Shown: positions 33,475 to 45,237, counted from the stretch's first letter. The stretch is DNA of 64,000 nucleotides from Microcebus murinus (GCF_040939455.1 NC_134113.1:17284501-17348500); one strand, 5' to 3'. Translations and numbers: made by a program. The notes: a model not told the origin generated them from the letters alone.

Positions 33475-34245
33475 GCAGCTCACTATCAGCTCACACCTAT
33501 TAGGACTGAGACTATTAAAGATATGTATATCAGAAGATAACAAATGTTGGCAAGGATATGGAGAAGCTAGAACCCTTGTGCAGCTATCGGTAGGAATATA
33601 AGATGGAGCGGCCACTATGGAAAATAATATGGCAGTTCCTCTAAAAATTTAAATAGAATTACCGTAAAACCCAGCAATCCCACTTCCGGTTATAGATCCA
33701 AAAGAACTGAAAGCAGGACTCAAAGAGATATTTGCACACCTATGTTCATGCCAGCATTGGTCACAACAGCCGAGATACAGAAACAAGCCAAATGTCCATT
33801 GACCACAGAATGGATAAACAAAATGTGGGGTACACATACAACAGATTACCCAGCCTTAAAAAGTAAGGAATCCTGACACATGCTACAACAAGGATGAACT
33901 GAGGGCATTAAGCTAAGTGAAATACGGCAGTCATAAACACAGAAAGAACATATGATTCCACTGATATGAGATACCTAAAGTAATCGAACTCTTAGAAACA
34001 CAGAGAAGAATGGTGGTTTCCAGAAGCTCCCGGGGGGGGGGGGGGGGAGGATAACGGAGAGTTATTGGCCAATGGGTGTTGGGTTTCAGTTTTGCAAGAT
34101 GAAAAAGTTCTGGAGATTTGTTGAGCAACAATGTGAATATACTTAACATTACTGAACAGCATACACTTAAAAAGCATTAAAATGGCACATTTTATGTTGT
34201 GCTTTCTCAATCACAATTTAAATTTTTTTTTAATTGTAAAAAAAA
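33475..34245 (+). mobile_element. 5'-truncated L1 LINE (mammalian L1M type)
   Basis: The last part of ORF2 is visible but broken by stops and indels (AACAAATGTTGGCAAGGATA, TGGAGAAGCTAGAACCCTTG, CCCAGCAATCCCACTTCCGG, AATGTCCATTGACCACAGAA, TGGATAAACAAAATGTGGGG). A 3' UTR follows with CATATGATTCCACTGATATG, AATGGTGGTTTCCAGAAGCT and a closing TTAAAATGGCACATTTTATG. A 16-G run at 34032-34047 interrupts the UTR. It encodes nothing functional. Confidence 0.92.
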
Positions 34246-34519
34246 AAATCTATCCACAAGAAAACCCCTGCATTGTTTAAGTGTCTTATAAACCGGATTC
34301 TAGATGACACTAAATCAATCGGCTACCCCCCCTCCCCAGCACAGTTGTCACTCCGGATCTGCGGTGACTTACGGAACCGACACACCCACAAGTGCTCCGA
34401 GCAGAGGTGGGCTCATCACAGGCACAGAGGAGTCTGGTGAAGTTAACTTTAAAAGGAAGGTTCTGACTTAGAACAGAATCTATTTTAATGCTTTGAGACA
34501 AAATCCGTCCCCTGGGAAA

Positions 34520-35060
34520 CTACCTGCAACTCACTCGTCACCTCCTCAGCAGCGGGGCCCCTGCTTGTCACTTCTGAGACGGCGTCACCGAGACACACGA
34601 GGGAGAGCGGTGCTGAGTGGCATCCGCACGCGATGTGATGGCTGCAGGACAGTGACAGTGCTGGCTCGCAGGGACCTGGCCGGCCACGCCAGAGGGGCCA
34701 TGGCCAGTCCCATGCTCCGGGCCTTCCTCCGTGACGCAGACCCCAGCTCTCACGTCCACGGCGTCTCTTCAGAGGGGATCCCCTCGAAGACTTGGGGAAA
34801 CCAGCCCACAGCTGTCACCCAGTCTGTGGTCCCAAGTCCCAGTGACCGCGGACTGCACGGGAATGTGAGTTCACACACAAAACACGGCTTGTTGCTGCAC
34901 ACGTGTGATACCGCAAGGAGCATCCCGCCCGTTGATGAGACGCTTCCGAAGGGACCACCCTCCCCGGACTGCACGCGTGTCTTTCTACATCCAAGTCCCC
35001 CTTGTCCTTCTGTTCCCACCAGGGTGAGTCACTCTGAGCGTCTGCCCGAGCCATAGTCGA
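34520..35060. promoter_or_regulatory. Orphan CpG-rich patch
   Basis: I count roughly 37 CpG in about 540 bp of GC-rich, non-repeat DNA, for example GAGACGGCGTCACCGAGACA and CATCCGCACGCGATGTG. A 187-codon plus-strand frame covers 34493-35056, but minus-strand frames of 89 codons overlap it. Its composition (Ser, Pro, Arg) and lack of any recognised domain do not support a gene. It could be a distal CpG island, an enhancer, or a decayed sequence. No start-site signal is seen. Confidence 0.4.
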
Positions 35061-35149
35061 GGAAGCGTGGATGGCCCTGTGCACCCTCAGGCCTTCAACC
35101 CCCTCCCCAAGGGCCCCCCACCTTTACCACTTCTGAGGCATGTGACATT

Positions 35150-35275
35150 TATTTGCATACATCATTTCCTCCCCCTTCGCCAGGACATGCCCAAAGCCAC
35201 TAGATTAGAAGCCAGCGAGTCTGTCTCATTCAGCAACGCACTCCCAGCGCCTGGCAGCCACAGGGTCCCGCTGGA
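35150..35275 (+). mobile_element. L2 LINE 3' fragment
   Basis: CTAGATTAGAAGCCAGCGAG, TCTGTCTCATTCAGCAACGC and ACTCCCAGCGCCTGGCAGCC resemble the L2 3' end (AGAATGTAAGCTCC ... TCTGTTTTGTTCACTGC ... CCCAGCGCCT). It lies within the CpG-rich patch region. Confidence 0.5.
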
Positions 35276-35339
35276 GGGGATGGCAGGTGCACTGCAAGGA
35301 CGCCCACGCCCATTAAACAGCCGGTTCAGTGGCCCCAGC

Positions 35340-35730
35340 CCCGCCTAGTTCTAGGCAAAAGACATTCTCTCCCACATCCATCATCCGATGAGAAACAATA
35401 ACGATCATGTCACGCAGCTGGATGCCAGCTCCAAAGTAAACACGTGGATCGGGCTCCCGTCGGAACGTGAGTGGCCGGGGCCGTCTGAGCTGCCAGCAAA
35501 CCGCCAAGCCACGGCACGCCACCTCCATTAGTCCCCTTTCACTTTCCGGTTTTTCCTTTTGTCAAGAAAATCCGACTTGGTTGAGAGCAGGAAACAGAGT
35601 TACAGGTAGGCGTGCGGATCGTTTCGACCCGAAATCTCCTCAGTGACGTCCTGGATTCTTGTCACTAAAACCCTAATCAGCCCAACCGATGCCACGCCCC
35701 ATGGCAGTCTCGCATGCTGTGTCATGGCGG
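35340..35730. other. CpG-rich unique sequence
   Basis: This continues the CpG-rich character after the L2 trace (for example GGATCGGGCTCCCGTCGGAA, GTGCGGATCGTTTCGACCCG). No repeat family, exon or promoter element is recognised. Together with 34520-35060 it makes a patch of about 1.2 kb. Confidence 0.4.
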
Positions 35731-35835
35731 TCTCGCCATGCCATTGCTCCAGAAGCACAGATCGACACCCACAGTGTCATCTAAAAAGGAACCACATTCT
35801 TTACTTGCAACTTCCAAATGGCACTAAAACAGATT

Positions 35836-36385
35836 TATTCATTTGTTTATTCAAAATTAATTATTTACTGCTGACTTTGGAGCAGAAACTTGGGTGTGTG
35901 CCAGAGACACACAGGAAGGGATGAACAGACGACATTTCTGGCCTCAGGCTGCTTCCACTCTGGTTGGGGGAGATGGATAACAACAAGGAAAAGGAAGAAA
36001 GAAGTAATTTCAGAGAGTGACAGATGCTTAGAAATAAATAAAGCAGGGTGGCATAATAAGAGGAGATCCTTTAGACTGGATGGTCAGGGAAGATGTCTCT
36101 GAGGAGGAAACATATGATCTGACACTGGCTGCAGCCTTTGGGAAGAACAGCAGCACTGCAGGTACAGAGCACAGCAAGTGCAAAGGCCCTGAGGCAGCGT
36201 GGAGAGAGAGAAGATCCACAGGGCTGGAGCACAGCAAGTGAGGCTGCAGGTGGTTAAGAGACAGGTCACAAAGGTGAGCACAGCCCAGTCTGGCAGAGCC
36301 TTGCAGACCCCAGTAAGTTGTGTGAATGTCACCGCAGGGAAATAGGAAGCACTGGACGGTTTTAAGGAGGGGACAAAGGTAAATG
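35836..36385 (-). mobile_element. L2 LINE 3' region, long copy
   Basis: The reverse-complement L2 runs from the 3' end (ATTCATTTGTTTATTCAAAA) through TGGTCAGGGAAGATGTCTCT, GAAGAACAGCAGCACTGCAG, AGCAAGTGCAAAGGCCCTGA, CTGGCAGAGCCTTGCAGACC and GAAGCACTGGACGGTTTTAA. At about 550 bp it is the longest L2 fragment in the window. Confidence 0.8.
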
Positions 36386-37994
36386 GCTTTTGTTTTTTAA
36401 AATCTCATTCAGACTGCTCTGTGAAGAGTAGATCCTATAGGGAGGGAATCATCCACTCTTTATGATGCTCCTGCTCCTGTCCATCTCCTGCCCCCAGGCT
36501 GCTCTCAGAAAACTCTAGATCAAATAAGAAGAGTATAATGGATCGGGCTGGCAATTACAGCATACTCTCTGGCGGTCTCAAAGGGAGAGGTCTGGGGGAA
36601 ATCCGGTAGGATGTTCCTTTCATACGCGCCCAGGGAGAGAATACTTGCAGAGAGTTAGAACCTTGCCCAAACGTGACAGGCCCTCAGCAATATTTGCTAA
36701 TAGATGATTAAACACATTGGCTCCACTAGGTTCAGTGCTAAGCTGGATATCAAAAAAAAGCCAGAGACCACCCCCACCATGACACCCAGCACAGCACCTG
36801 CTGCACAGCTGGGCTCTCAACAAGTTAGAGAAATGAGGGAAATGCAGGCAAAATGACAGGCATTGCCAAAGGTAGCCCCATGTTTTTCTCTCTGAATGAT
36901 GGTCAATATTTTGTTATTCCTCAGATCTTAGGGTTTTCAAACGGTTCAAGAACATGCACTCCCGAGATCTACACGCTGCCTCTTTAGATCCATCACACAT
37001 ACTACTAGAACGGGCCATGCTGACTTTTTTAAAAAAGTCAGTTCTGGAGAGGAATCCATCCTCTCTTTTCAAAGGGTGAGAAGAGCCCACTTTCTCCTTC
37101 TCAAATTCCCCTGACCAGTGTTCGGCAAAAACAGGCTCGAGACTTAACACAGAATAAAAATGCAACCCCAACCCCAATATCTTTCTTGCTTTTGTTGAAC
37201 TTTGCAAGAAAGGAAATCGCTGTGCTTGCACCTTGATCTGGGAATCCTGTAGGCTCACGCTGATACGGTGAGTTTTCTGATAAGCTCTTATGTTGTTTAC
37301 AACTTACCTTAAAACACTTGAGCACCAACTGTGTGACGTGCTGTGTGCCTATGTCAACCTTAGCGCAGTCAGGTCATACCTGAAGTCCCTAGCTAGGAAG
37401 CACATGCACGCCAGGGGTGGTGGGTATAGCCCACTCCCATCGGCAGTCTCCTAGCAGGTCTGCCGTCTCTATCTCCCGTACAGCCCAGAGGTGGGGAAGT
37501 TAGGACCATGAGTGGGGGGTGTTCGGGATGTGTGGTTTGGCTAGACTTGCTCTGGCTTTTCCTAGGCCAGGACACACATCTCTCAGGGTATAACTGGCCC
37601 CAAGCTCCACCTGGTCTGTGAGCAGATTCTCAGAGAATCCTATTGCCTAATCCAACTAGAAAGTTAGCATCATGTTGCCCCAGAACTTTCTCATCTGTCA
37701 TGAGGGAAACTTCCATGCAAAGTGCCATGAGAGAGTATAAGAGGACAAACAACTTGGACCTCGCAGACCCCAAGCACGAGCCGTATGGATGTTTATGTGC
37801 CTACTTGCGGAAGAATGTGCGTGAGGTCGGATTCTGTCTAAGGCTTGCTTTCATCACGACATTCCCATGACCGCAGGATTACATGGAACCTTCCCGTGAT
37901 GGCGAGATGATATGGAGAGCCCGGTGGCCCTCAGCTCCCTCCACCCGCTGGAGGTTGCAGTCCTCTGCCCCCAAATCAGCCAGTCATGGTTGCT
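36386..37994. other. Unique sequence, no gene seen
   Basis: Frames of 60-114 codons lie on both strands (the largest is on the minus strand at 36914-37258) without domains. No repeat family is confidently recognised. Confidence 0.4.
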
Positions 37995-38105
37995 ATTGGC
38001 TGACTTGTGTCCCTCTCCCCAAATTCAAGTTTAAGTCCTGACGCCCAGTAAACTCAGAATGTGACTGGAGACAGGGCCTTGGAAGAGAATTAAATCAAAA
38101 CAGGA
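37995..38105 (+). mobile_element. MLT1-like LTR 5' fragment
   Basis: TGGCTGACTTGTGTCCCTCT, CCCCAAATTCAAGTTTAAGT, CCTGACGCCCAGTAAACTCA and GAATGTGACTGGAGACAGGG match the start of MaLR-type LTRs in the plus orientation. The rest is missing. Confidence 0.75.
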
Positions 38106-38454
38106 GCAAGCATCTTTCTCCTCCTCCTTCCTTCAAACATAATTCCTGTGTGCAAAGTCCAATCCCCAGAAGCCCCGGGCCCGGGACTAGCTAGCTTAAT
38201 TAAAAAGAAAAACAAATAACCCATATAAAAAATTTAGTTACCAGATAATAAGTTTACTTTTGAAAAATATACCAGTATTTTAAACATGCAAGGACACACA
38301 CAAGAAAACACAAATAATTAAATGACACACAAACCTACCTCTACCCAGGAAGATCCTTTTTTTCTTTTTTACAAAAAAAATGGGTACATTCTGTACATTG
38401 TAATAGGATTCTTAACCTAAAGGAGCCAGCAATCAACAATTTAAGTTCAGCTGG
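38106..38454. other. A/T-rich unique sequence
   Basis: No family or gene is recognised. Confidence 0.4.
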
Positions 38455-38632
38455 TAAGCTTGGATGAATTTCTCTATCTCTTTGGTCGAGAAAGCCCAAC
38501 TTCTTCATCTGTACAACTAGGACGGGGAGAACCTCTCTGAAGCTGTTGTATTAAACAAGATATTGTTTCTAAAGCACCCAGCATAGCAGGCAGCAGGTGC
38601 TCAAGAAGAGGCAATCATTATTATTAGTCTCA
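38455..38632 (+). mobile_element. MIR SINE
   Basis: AACTTCTTCATCTGTACAAC, TTGTATTAAACAAGATATTG, TAAAGCACCCAGCATAGCAG and GTGCTCAAGAAGAGG follow the sense MIR 3' half. The head is diverged. Confidence 0.65.
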
Positions 38633-40394
38633 TAATTGTTAATAACAACGGGGTCATTACAAGCAAAAGTTCTTGACAGGGTCATGCGGCGGAAAAAAGA
38701 CTATTTTTAGGCAGACAGAAACTACAACCAGGCCAGCCTATATTCTTCATTTACACAGTCTATTGCCTCAACCAAAGGATTCACCAAAAACAGAGACAGG
38801 GCTTTAAAATATCTCACACCAGAAACATGCTTTACTTTGGTACAATCTTAACTCTACCGGGGTATGCCTCTTTATACAAACCTTGCCCTCGCAGCTTGCT
38901 AAATTGGACTATTGTTTATTTGCATAACAGCAGCAGAAAGCTAGCAAGCCCCCCAGTGCTTTCAAACGGGTTCCCCCATCAGAAATCACTTTCAGCTGCA
39001 AGGGCGGGTGGAGCAGGAGTCCTGAATTGGGGTCTTCCTCCTCCCGCTTAGGGGCTCTTTCCAGCTCTGAAATCCCACAATCCCATGATTCGGTTTGTCC
39101 TGGGCAGCATCCCTGGCAATGGGGCCTTTCATGTGTGGTCATTAAACACTCACCATGGTGAAGCCTGACCGAAAAGTTCCAGGAACACACCCTCCAGACA
39201 AGCTCCCCATCCGCCAGGCCCAGAAAACACAGCCCGCGTCTGGCAGACTCTCGCACTTGGGCTGGGAAACCCGGGGCTTCGGCGCTGGCTGGTGAACCCC
39301 ACAGCCCAGCCACGCTGTGTCACCAACGGGCAAAAAGCCAGCCCCCCACAAAGCTGGAGTCCTCATTTCTGAAAGCTGGGAGCACTCCGGACCCTTCCCA
39401 GAGTCCTGTCCAAACAGCCATTAGCAACAGAGTGGTCCTCCCACCCAGTATTCATCTCGCTACTAGCGAAAAAAGAAAATCGCACCGACTTTAAAACACT
39501 TTTCTCCGTGGATGCAAAGGGAGGTGGGAAGACTGCCCGAGACGGGTATACATCTGCTCGACAACACAGACTAATGATCATATTTTCCCTACAGAGGAAA
39601 ATTTAAAGGTCAAGCAAGAATGACGAGCAGCAACACGCACTGGGAAGTCACCCAGCAAGTGAAAATCTCAGCGCAGGAAGCACCAGAGCCCAAGCAGAGA
39701 AGGCTGCAAGGAGAGAAGAGGGACTGGGGGGGTAGGGAGAGACAGGGAGAGAGACACACAGACAACGTGTGATGGTTTATGCTCCAGCTTCAACCCCAGA
39801 CGGCTGTACAAAGCCCCCATTCACCTTAGAGCCCCTGCCACCTAACAATGGCACATCAGTAATTACACCCCAAGGTACCCCCAGTGGGGAGGCAGGTGGG
39901 GCAGCAGGAAGTCCATGGTCAGAGGCCTTTTCAGTTTTCCACTGTTTCCATTTGCAGCTCCAGTGCTCCTGACGAGCCCCATTGATCACACATGCGCTGT
40001 GGTTACGAACATTAAAGATGCTCTAGGTTTGAATTCAAGGCTCCCCAGGACCCGACTCCAAAGCCTGACAATGGACAGAAACAGAGAGGGGTGCCCGAGT
40101 TTGTCACAACTGCATGGAAAACGAACAGCCCTGAAGTCAGGCTGGGTGTGAGATGCCTTCCGGGCTGAGCGGAAGGCAGGGCTCCCCGTTGGCTGGACTG
40201 GTTCCCGTCTTGTGACCTGCGGCCCCTCCCAGCACTCCCTCCTGGCAGCTGCAGCCTTGTGACCCTCCCACAGGCAGTCGATGTCAAATGCAGCCCTCCT
40301 GCTTTCCGTGCACTTTCTAAGATCAAATACAGAGGTTCCCATGGGTGCCGCCGTTTATTCTTGCTGGAACCATCAGATTTCAGATGTTTCAGGG
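38633..40394. other. Unique sequence, no gene seen
   Basis: Moderate CpG density occurs around 39160-39560. The longest frames are 134 codons minus (38909-39313) and 118 codons minus (39986-40342), with no domain and overlapping frames opposite. Nothing supports an exon. Confidence 0.4.
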
Positions 40395-40640
40395 CTGCAG
40401 ATTTTTCCAGAGATGTGTTTCTCAGATTGAGGTCAGGGAACCCCCTGCCGCAGAGTCCCCTCAGGATCTGTAGGTCCCACATCTGCAGAAGGCCCACTGC
40501 CCTGGAGCAGCAACTCCCAAAAAATCCCCAAGCGTGCTCCAAATTTCTGGAGGAGGTTTAAAAAAAAAAAAAAACACCCACACATTTCTGGATCCCACAG
40601 CCTACTGGAGTCCGCCCCCGCCTCCCTCATCCTAAAATAG
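40395..40640 (+). mobile_element. Possible MER5-like hAT fragment
   Basis: TTTCTCAGATTGAGGTCAGG, CCCAAGCGTGCTCCAAATTT and CATTTCTGGATCCCACAGCC loosely follow a short Charlie element and contain a 14-A run at 40561-40574. The match is weak. Confidence 0.35.
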
Positions 40641-40734
40641 ACAGGGTAGGCATTGAACTCCCTAGATAGCACCCCTGTTTGTGAGCCCTTGACACCCAGG
40701 CCATGCTCCCCAAAGAGAGCAGTCCTTACCCCAG

Positions 40735-41205
40735 TGTCTTCCTCTCCCTAAATCCCACCCACCCTTCACATCTTAGCTTCCACGTGGCTTCCTCAGGAGA
40801 GCGCCTTCCGTGACCACCCCACCCCCACTCGCCAACACTAGTTGGTTTCCTTGCTATGCGCTCTCTTGATACCCTGTCTGTCTCTTCTGTATAATCTATC
40901 ACAATTGTTAGACATGTACCTGTTTAATTGTTTAATGTCTGATCTTCCACTAGACTGGTAAAAATCATAGATTTATACCACCAGCAACTCAAAATGTCCC
41001 CAGACTGTGCCAAACACCCTGCATTAGCTCATTTAATCTGGTCTCCACTGTAATCCTCCAAGGTAGATACTACTGCACCCATTTTACAGATGAAGACACC
41101 ATAAGTCTCCCAGGTCCACCTTGCCACCTCCATGCCTCCGGTCAGAACAGCATCTGCACACCCTAGGTGCTCAGTAACCATTTGTTGAATCAATAAATGA
41201 AGTGG
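40735..41205 (+). mobile_element. L2 LINE 3' region with inserted MIR
   Basis: L2 text includes CACGTGGCTTCCTCAGGAGA, GCGCCTTCCGTGACCACCCC, TCTCTTCTGTATAATCTATC and the 3' end CTAGGTGCTCAGTAACCATT, TGTTGAATCAATAAATGA. Between about 40985 and 41130 lies a minus-strand MIR-like segment (TTAGCTCATTTAATCTGGTC, CCCATTTTACAGATGAAGAC), which probably interrupts it. Confidence 0.7.
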
Positions 41206-42149
41206 CACCTCCTCACCCACCAAAACAGATTCTGTGGTTGGTGAGTTTGAGAAATGCTGGGTTAACCCCAGTTAGACAGATTTCTTTCCTGCTGGACTTT
41301 TCAGAGCATTTAATATGATCATGAATCATCATGAAGGCGCTGTCACCTTTGTCATCTCACACCAAGGATGGTGACTGTTGCCAGGCACCTGCACACAGCT
41401 CTCCAAGCCTGGCATCCCCACCCTTGGCAATGACCACTTGAAAGATGACTTATCCCTGCCATCCCACTCCAGCCACCAGCCAGGAGAGGAAGCAATAGGA
41501 ACCGGGTCACCCTGACCACAGTGCTATCTAATATCATCCCATCTTACCCCAATTCTCGACAGTGACAAAGGCAAAAAGAAGATCTGGGCACAGGACTTTG
41601 TAGCAGTAGAAACAGCAGATTTTAGCAGAATACAGTAGAAAAAAACAGGGACTGCAGAGCCAGGCAGGCCCAGGGACAAATCCTCCATGGTCCCGGCAGT
41701 GGACGCTGTACCTGCGGAAGAAGCTGCAGGGCTACATCCCTCACCTTCGCCGCTGGCCTCCCCCAGCAGGTGAGGACAGCCATAGGCCCTCCCCAACCCC
41801 AGGCCTCGCCCCATCATTCATCTACTCATCTGCTCCTCCCGGTCACCCAGTAGCCATCTCCTGAGCATCTACCTGTGAGGTGGCTACCCAGGAATGAACC
41901 CACCTGGAGCTCGTGGAACAGAACCCTGAAGAAGAGACGTGAGACCAACGCAGGTACCCCTCACTGTCCAAACGAACCAAAGAGACTCATGTAAATTGTT
42001 GGCGGGGAGGTTGTATCTGAACTCCCTTGTTAGCCAAAAGTCAGGAGCCTGAACAATGTGGACCCTGGGGGATCACTGTCCGGGCAAGTGACGTGCAGTG
42101 AAGAAAAGGCAAAGGTACCCTGCGTGGTACTGTGGGGACCTGACTTCAG
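41206..42149. other. Unique sequence, no gene seen
   Basis: The largest frame is 97 codons on the minus strand at 41524-41817, with no domain. GAGTTTGAGAAATGCTGGG near 41244 may be a stray hAT terminus. Confidence 0.4.
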
Positions 42150-42435
42150 GAGCCAGGAAGGCTCACGCCAGGAAGCAACATTAAAAGGGACCTGCGGGAA
42201 AAGCATTCTAAGCAGAGGGAACAGCAAGTATAAAAATCCTGACACGGCCAGAGCCCAGTGCTTACAAGGAACTGAAAGGAGGCCGTATGGCTGGGGACAG
42301 GGGACAACGCAGGCTGAAGAGGCAGGGCTAGGTCATGTGGGACCTGGAGGTCAGGCTAAGGGTGAGGGTTTCTACCCTGGGTGCAACAGGAAGTCACAAA
42401 AGGGTATCCAGCAGGTTGTTGTGTTTCTGAACAAT
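42150..42435 (-). mobile_element. L2 LINE 3' fragment
   Basis: AAAGCATTCTAAGCAGAGGG, AACAGCAAGTATAAAAATCC, AGGAACTGAAAGGAGGCCGT and GGTCATGTGGGACCTGGAGG parallel the reverse-complement L2 seen at 36140-36330. Confidence 0.7.
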
Positions 42436-42864
42436 TAACTCAGCCAAGGTGCGGAGACTGAACTGGGTGCGACAGGCGGGAACCGAACCGAGGAGACAGG
42501 CGGAGTCAGTTTGCGAAAACACGGGGGAGGGAGATGGTGGCGTGGAGCAGTTTGGCGGCAGTAGAGACGGCGAGTGGTGGATGGATCTGAGACAGTCTGG
42601 AGCCACTTCACCAGAAGCTGCGTGAGTATCAGTGAAACACATAAAAGGATGGCCACGCTGTGCTCAGGATCAGCTGGGGCTAGGAACCAGGAGTCCACAG
42701 AGATCCGACCAGCACTGCTTTAGGACAGAGTGGCATTCTCCGATGCTGACACGGTGCCACGTCTGTGAGAACCTGCCTTCTGTGCCAAAGGGCACCCAGA
42801 GACTTCAGAAGTGAAGCCACCAAGAGACAGGAAGGATGAGGATGTTTCTGAGGCCCTGGAGTGT
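42436..42864. other. Unique sequence, no gene seen
   Basis: Short frames occupy both strands. No family is recognised. Confidence 0.4.
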
Positions 42865-43065
42865 TCTGGGGGCTGCACAGACTTTGGAGTGAGTTGGGCC
42901 TGAGCTGAAATCTGCAGCTTACTCGACTTTAGGAAAGTGGAGTAAGTTCTCTGAGCTGCCGTCTTGTCCGTAGGATGAGGATAACGTGTAACTTATGAGG
43001 TCGTTCTGACAGTTGGAAGCTCCTGTGCAATATAGTCCTCAATATCGTCAGCTTTTATTACAACC
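42865..43065 (+). mobile_element. MIR SINE
   Basis: GACTTTGGAGTGAGTTGGGC, CTGAGCTGAAATCTGCAGCT, AGTAAGTTCTCTGAGCTGCC and AGGATGAGGATAACGTGTAA follow the sense MIR from head to 3' half. Confidence 0.75.
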
Positions 43066-44009
43066 ACTCTGACCTTGCTCAGAGGACCAAAATCTTGTCT
43101 CACCGATCTAAGCAAGAAAAAAACCACCTTGGAGTTCTGTGAGCCTCTCCTGCGTAGGAAAGGCCAAAATTAGATCTGGGGGCGGGGCCCGGGGAAGGGA
43201 GGTGGCGGGCACAGGGTCTAGGAAAGTGGCAGGCCCATCGCCTAAGGGCTAAAGGCACGTGGACACACAGGAGGTGCCGGAACCTAAAAGAAGTAAACAC
43301 CAGCCACCCATTTGACACTGGCTCCTTTCATTTCCTTGTACCCCTGTCTGATGCGGTCTGGGGCCCAGCCCGGCCCTCCCCAGGCAGCAGGGCCACCTCC
43401 GCTGGTCCATAAACACCCAGGGTGACCCAAGAGGACACACTGTCTTTGGCAAAGAGAAGGGACGGACGAGGGTGGAAGGGAGGCAGAAGGTGCCTCCAGC
43501 AACGATCTATCCAAAAAGGAAATCAAGAAAACAATCCCAATTACGATAACATCAAAAAGAACCACTTATTCTTTTTGTCAAGCCATAAGGTTGTCCCCAT
43601 CAAAGCACGCGAGACATAGCGACTGTGCTCTACGGAAGGAAGACGAGGGCTGCTGGAGCACTGTGCTAAGGTGACCACAGCCAGGTTTGGCTTTTGGAAC
43701 CATTTCTTTCAGTGGCTTAAAAAATCTGGGCCAAATGCTAAACATTTTAGAGTGTGATGGTAGATTATTTCTTTAAAAGATAACTGGTTCCAGTGCAAAC
43801 TGACGACAACTTTACCTTCGTGATGTTACGACAGAGAAGAAAAGCAGCCCTCTTGTTTCCCACTTCCTAGCTGGAAACTGGGGCACAGGGAGGGGAAGCG
43901 ACCCCCACTCGGTCACACCTGGGCACAGGGGTGAAGCCAGACCCCCAGCTGGAAACAGTTACCCCCCACCCCGGGTCGAGGCAAGAAACGTGTTCCTCCT
44001 GATCGTATG
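43066..44009. other. Unique sequence with a lone GC box, no gene seen
   Basis: GGGGGCGGGGCCC at about 43178-43190 is a perfect Sp1-type GC box, but the CpG density around it is low. A weak minus-strand MIR trace (GGAAACTGGGGCACAGGG, TCGGTCACACC) lies at 43870-43925. Frames to 93 codons at 43284-43565 have no domain. Confidence 0.35.
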
Positions 44010-44473
44010 AATATTCTAGGGCTGCCCTAACAAACTGCCACTAACTTGGTGGCTTACAGCAACAACAGAAACCGATTCCCTCATAGTTCTGGAGACTGAA
44101 AGTCTGAAATCAAGGTGTCAGTAAGGCCATCTCCCTCTGGAGCCCCTGGGGAGGATCCTTCCTTGCTTGTCTCGGCTTCTGGTGGCTCTTGGCATGCCCT
44201 GGCTGAGGGCGGCATCACTCCAGTCTCTGCCTGCGTAGTCCCGTGGCTGTCTTCCCGTGCATGTGCTGTGTCTCTTCCTCTCTTCCTACAAGGACACTGG
44301 TCCTATTGCATTAAGGGCCCACCCTGCTCTAGTAGGACCCTGCTCATCTTAACTAATGACATCTGCAGTGACCCTATTTCCAAATCAAGTCACATTCTGA
44401 GGCTCCAGGAAGGACATAAATTTTGGAGGGACGCCATCCAACTCAGTACACGACGCCATCCAACTCAGTACAC
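44010..44473 (+). mobile_element. Ancient LTR, nearly complete
   Basis: The plus order is CTAGGGCTGCCCTAACAAAC, GTGGCTTACAGCAACAACAG, CATAGTTCTGGAGACTGAAA, GTCTGAAATCAAGGTGTCAG, CTACAAGGACACTGGTCCTA, TTAAGGGCCCACCCTGCTCT, TATTTCCAAATCAAGTCACA and the end CAACTCAGTACA. The last 22 bp are tandemly duplicated. Confidence 0.8.
44430..44473. repeat. 22-bp perfect tandem duplication
   Basis: The unit from GACGCCATCC to CAGTACAC occupies 44430-44451 and is repeated exactly at 44452-44473, at the 3' edge of the LTR. Confidence 0.97.
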
Positions 44474-44639
44474 TGACCCAGCAGAGGTTTATGAAATATG
44501 AGGGCACTGCTAACATGACAAGAACAGTAACACGGCTGGACACTTTCCGGGCAGCCCTCGCACGTACTCGTGTTCACCGAGGGCCGGGAGCACTTACCGT
44601 CTGAAGTGTAGACCCTTACCGCAGCAGAGCTACTGGCTG

Positions 44640-44850
44640 GCCCCCAGTGTTCATTCTTGCTCTCTTCCTTTAGAGCTAGAAGACCAAAATTTCAGCTGAG
44701 CATGTGACCACACAGAACAGAGACTACCTTTCCCAGCCTCCCCTGCGGACAGAAACGGCCGAGACTAAGTGATGTAGAAGCAAAAAGAACAGATGCCAGA
44801 GCTGTGCCCTCCACTGAGCTTCTCTCCCTCTTCCCAGTGGTGGGAATGCA
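44640..44850 (+). mobile_element. Ancient LTR fragment
   Basis: AGCTGAGCATGTGACCACAC, AGACTACCTTTCCCAGCCTC, ACTAAGTGATGTAGAAGCAA and GGTGGGAATGCAGACATG resemble the same LTR group as 560-921, in the plus orientation. Confidence 0.5.
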
Positions 44851-45237
44851 GACATGTCGGTGAACCATCGTCAACAAGTGGCAGGAGCTTACATCAGTAC
44901 TACAGCTTGGCTACAGCAATGCAAATGTCTTCCAATAACAGGAGGCCAACAGAATCAAACATTCTTAATGCCACTTTCAGTCCAAATAGGTTTACCGAGT
45001 GGCAAAAAATTCCCAATAATACTACCTACTACCAAAGAGTGTGAGATGTCTTCTTAATCCGATTACAGATTTTTTTCACCTCTTGGTTCCTTTATTCATC
45101 AGAAAAAAAGAATTCCTGTCCAGGGTCCAATGCCTCATCTTGGGTAAAGCACTCACAGTTTTCTTTGTGAACCGCCCTCTCCCACTCTCAGCCTTACTCT
45201 CAAACTGGGCTCTTGATCCCGGCTGAGCCAACGAGAT

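Noticed and set aside
33475..34245. L1 ORF2 as a coding gene
   Set aside because: Only the last part remains, and it is broken by stops and indels.
34493..35056. 187-codon plus-strand reading frame
   Set aside because: GC-rich DNA has few stops; frames overlap on the other strand, and no family, signal peptide or splice evidence is visible.
43178..43190. Sp1-type GC box as a promoter
   Set aside because: It is a single motif in CpG-poor DNA with no exon or start-site evidence.
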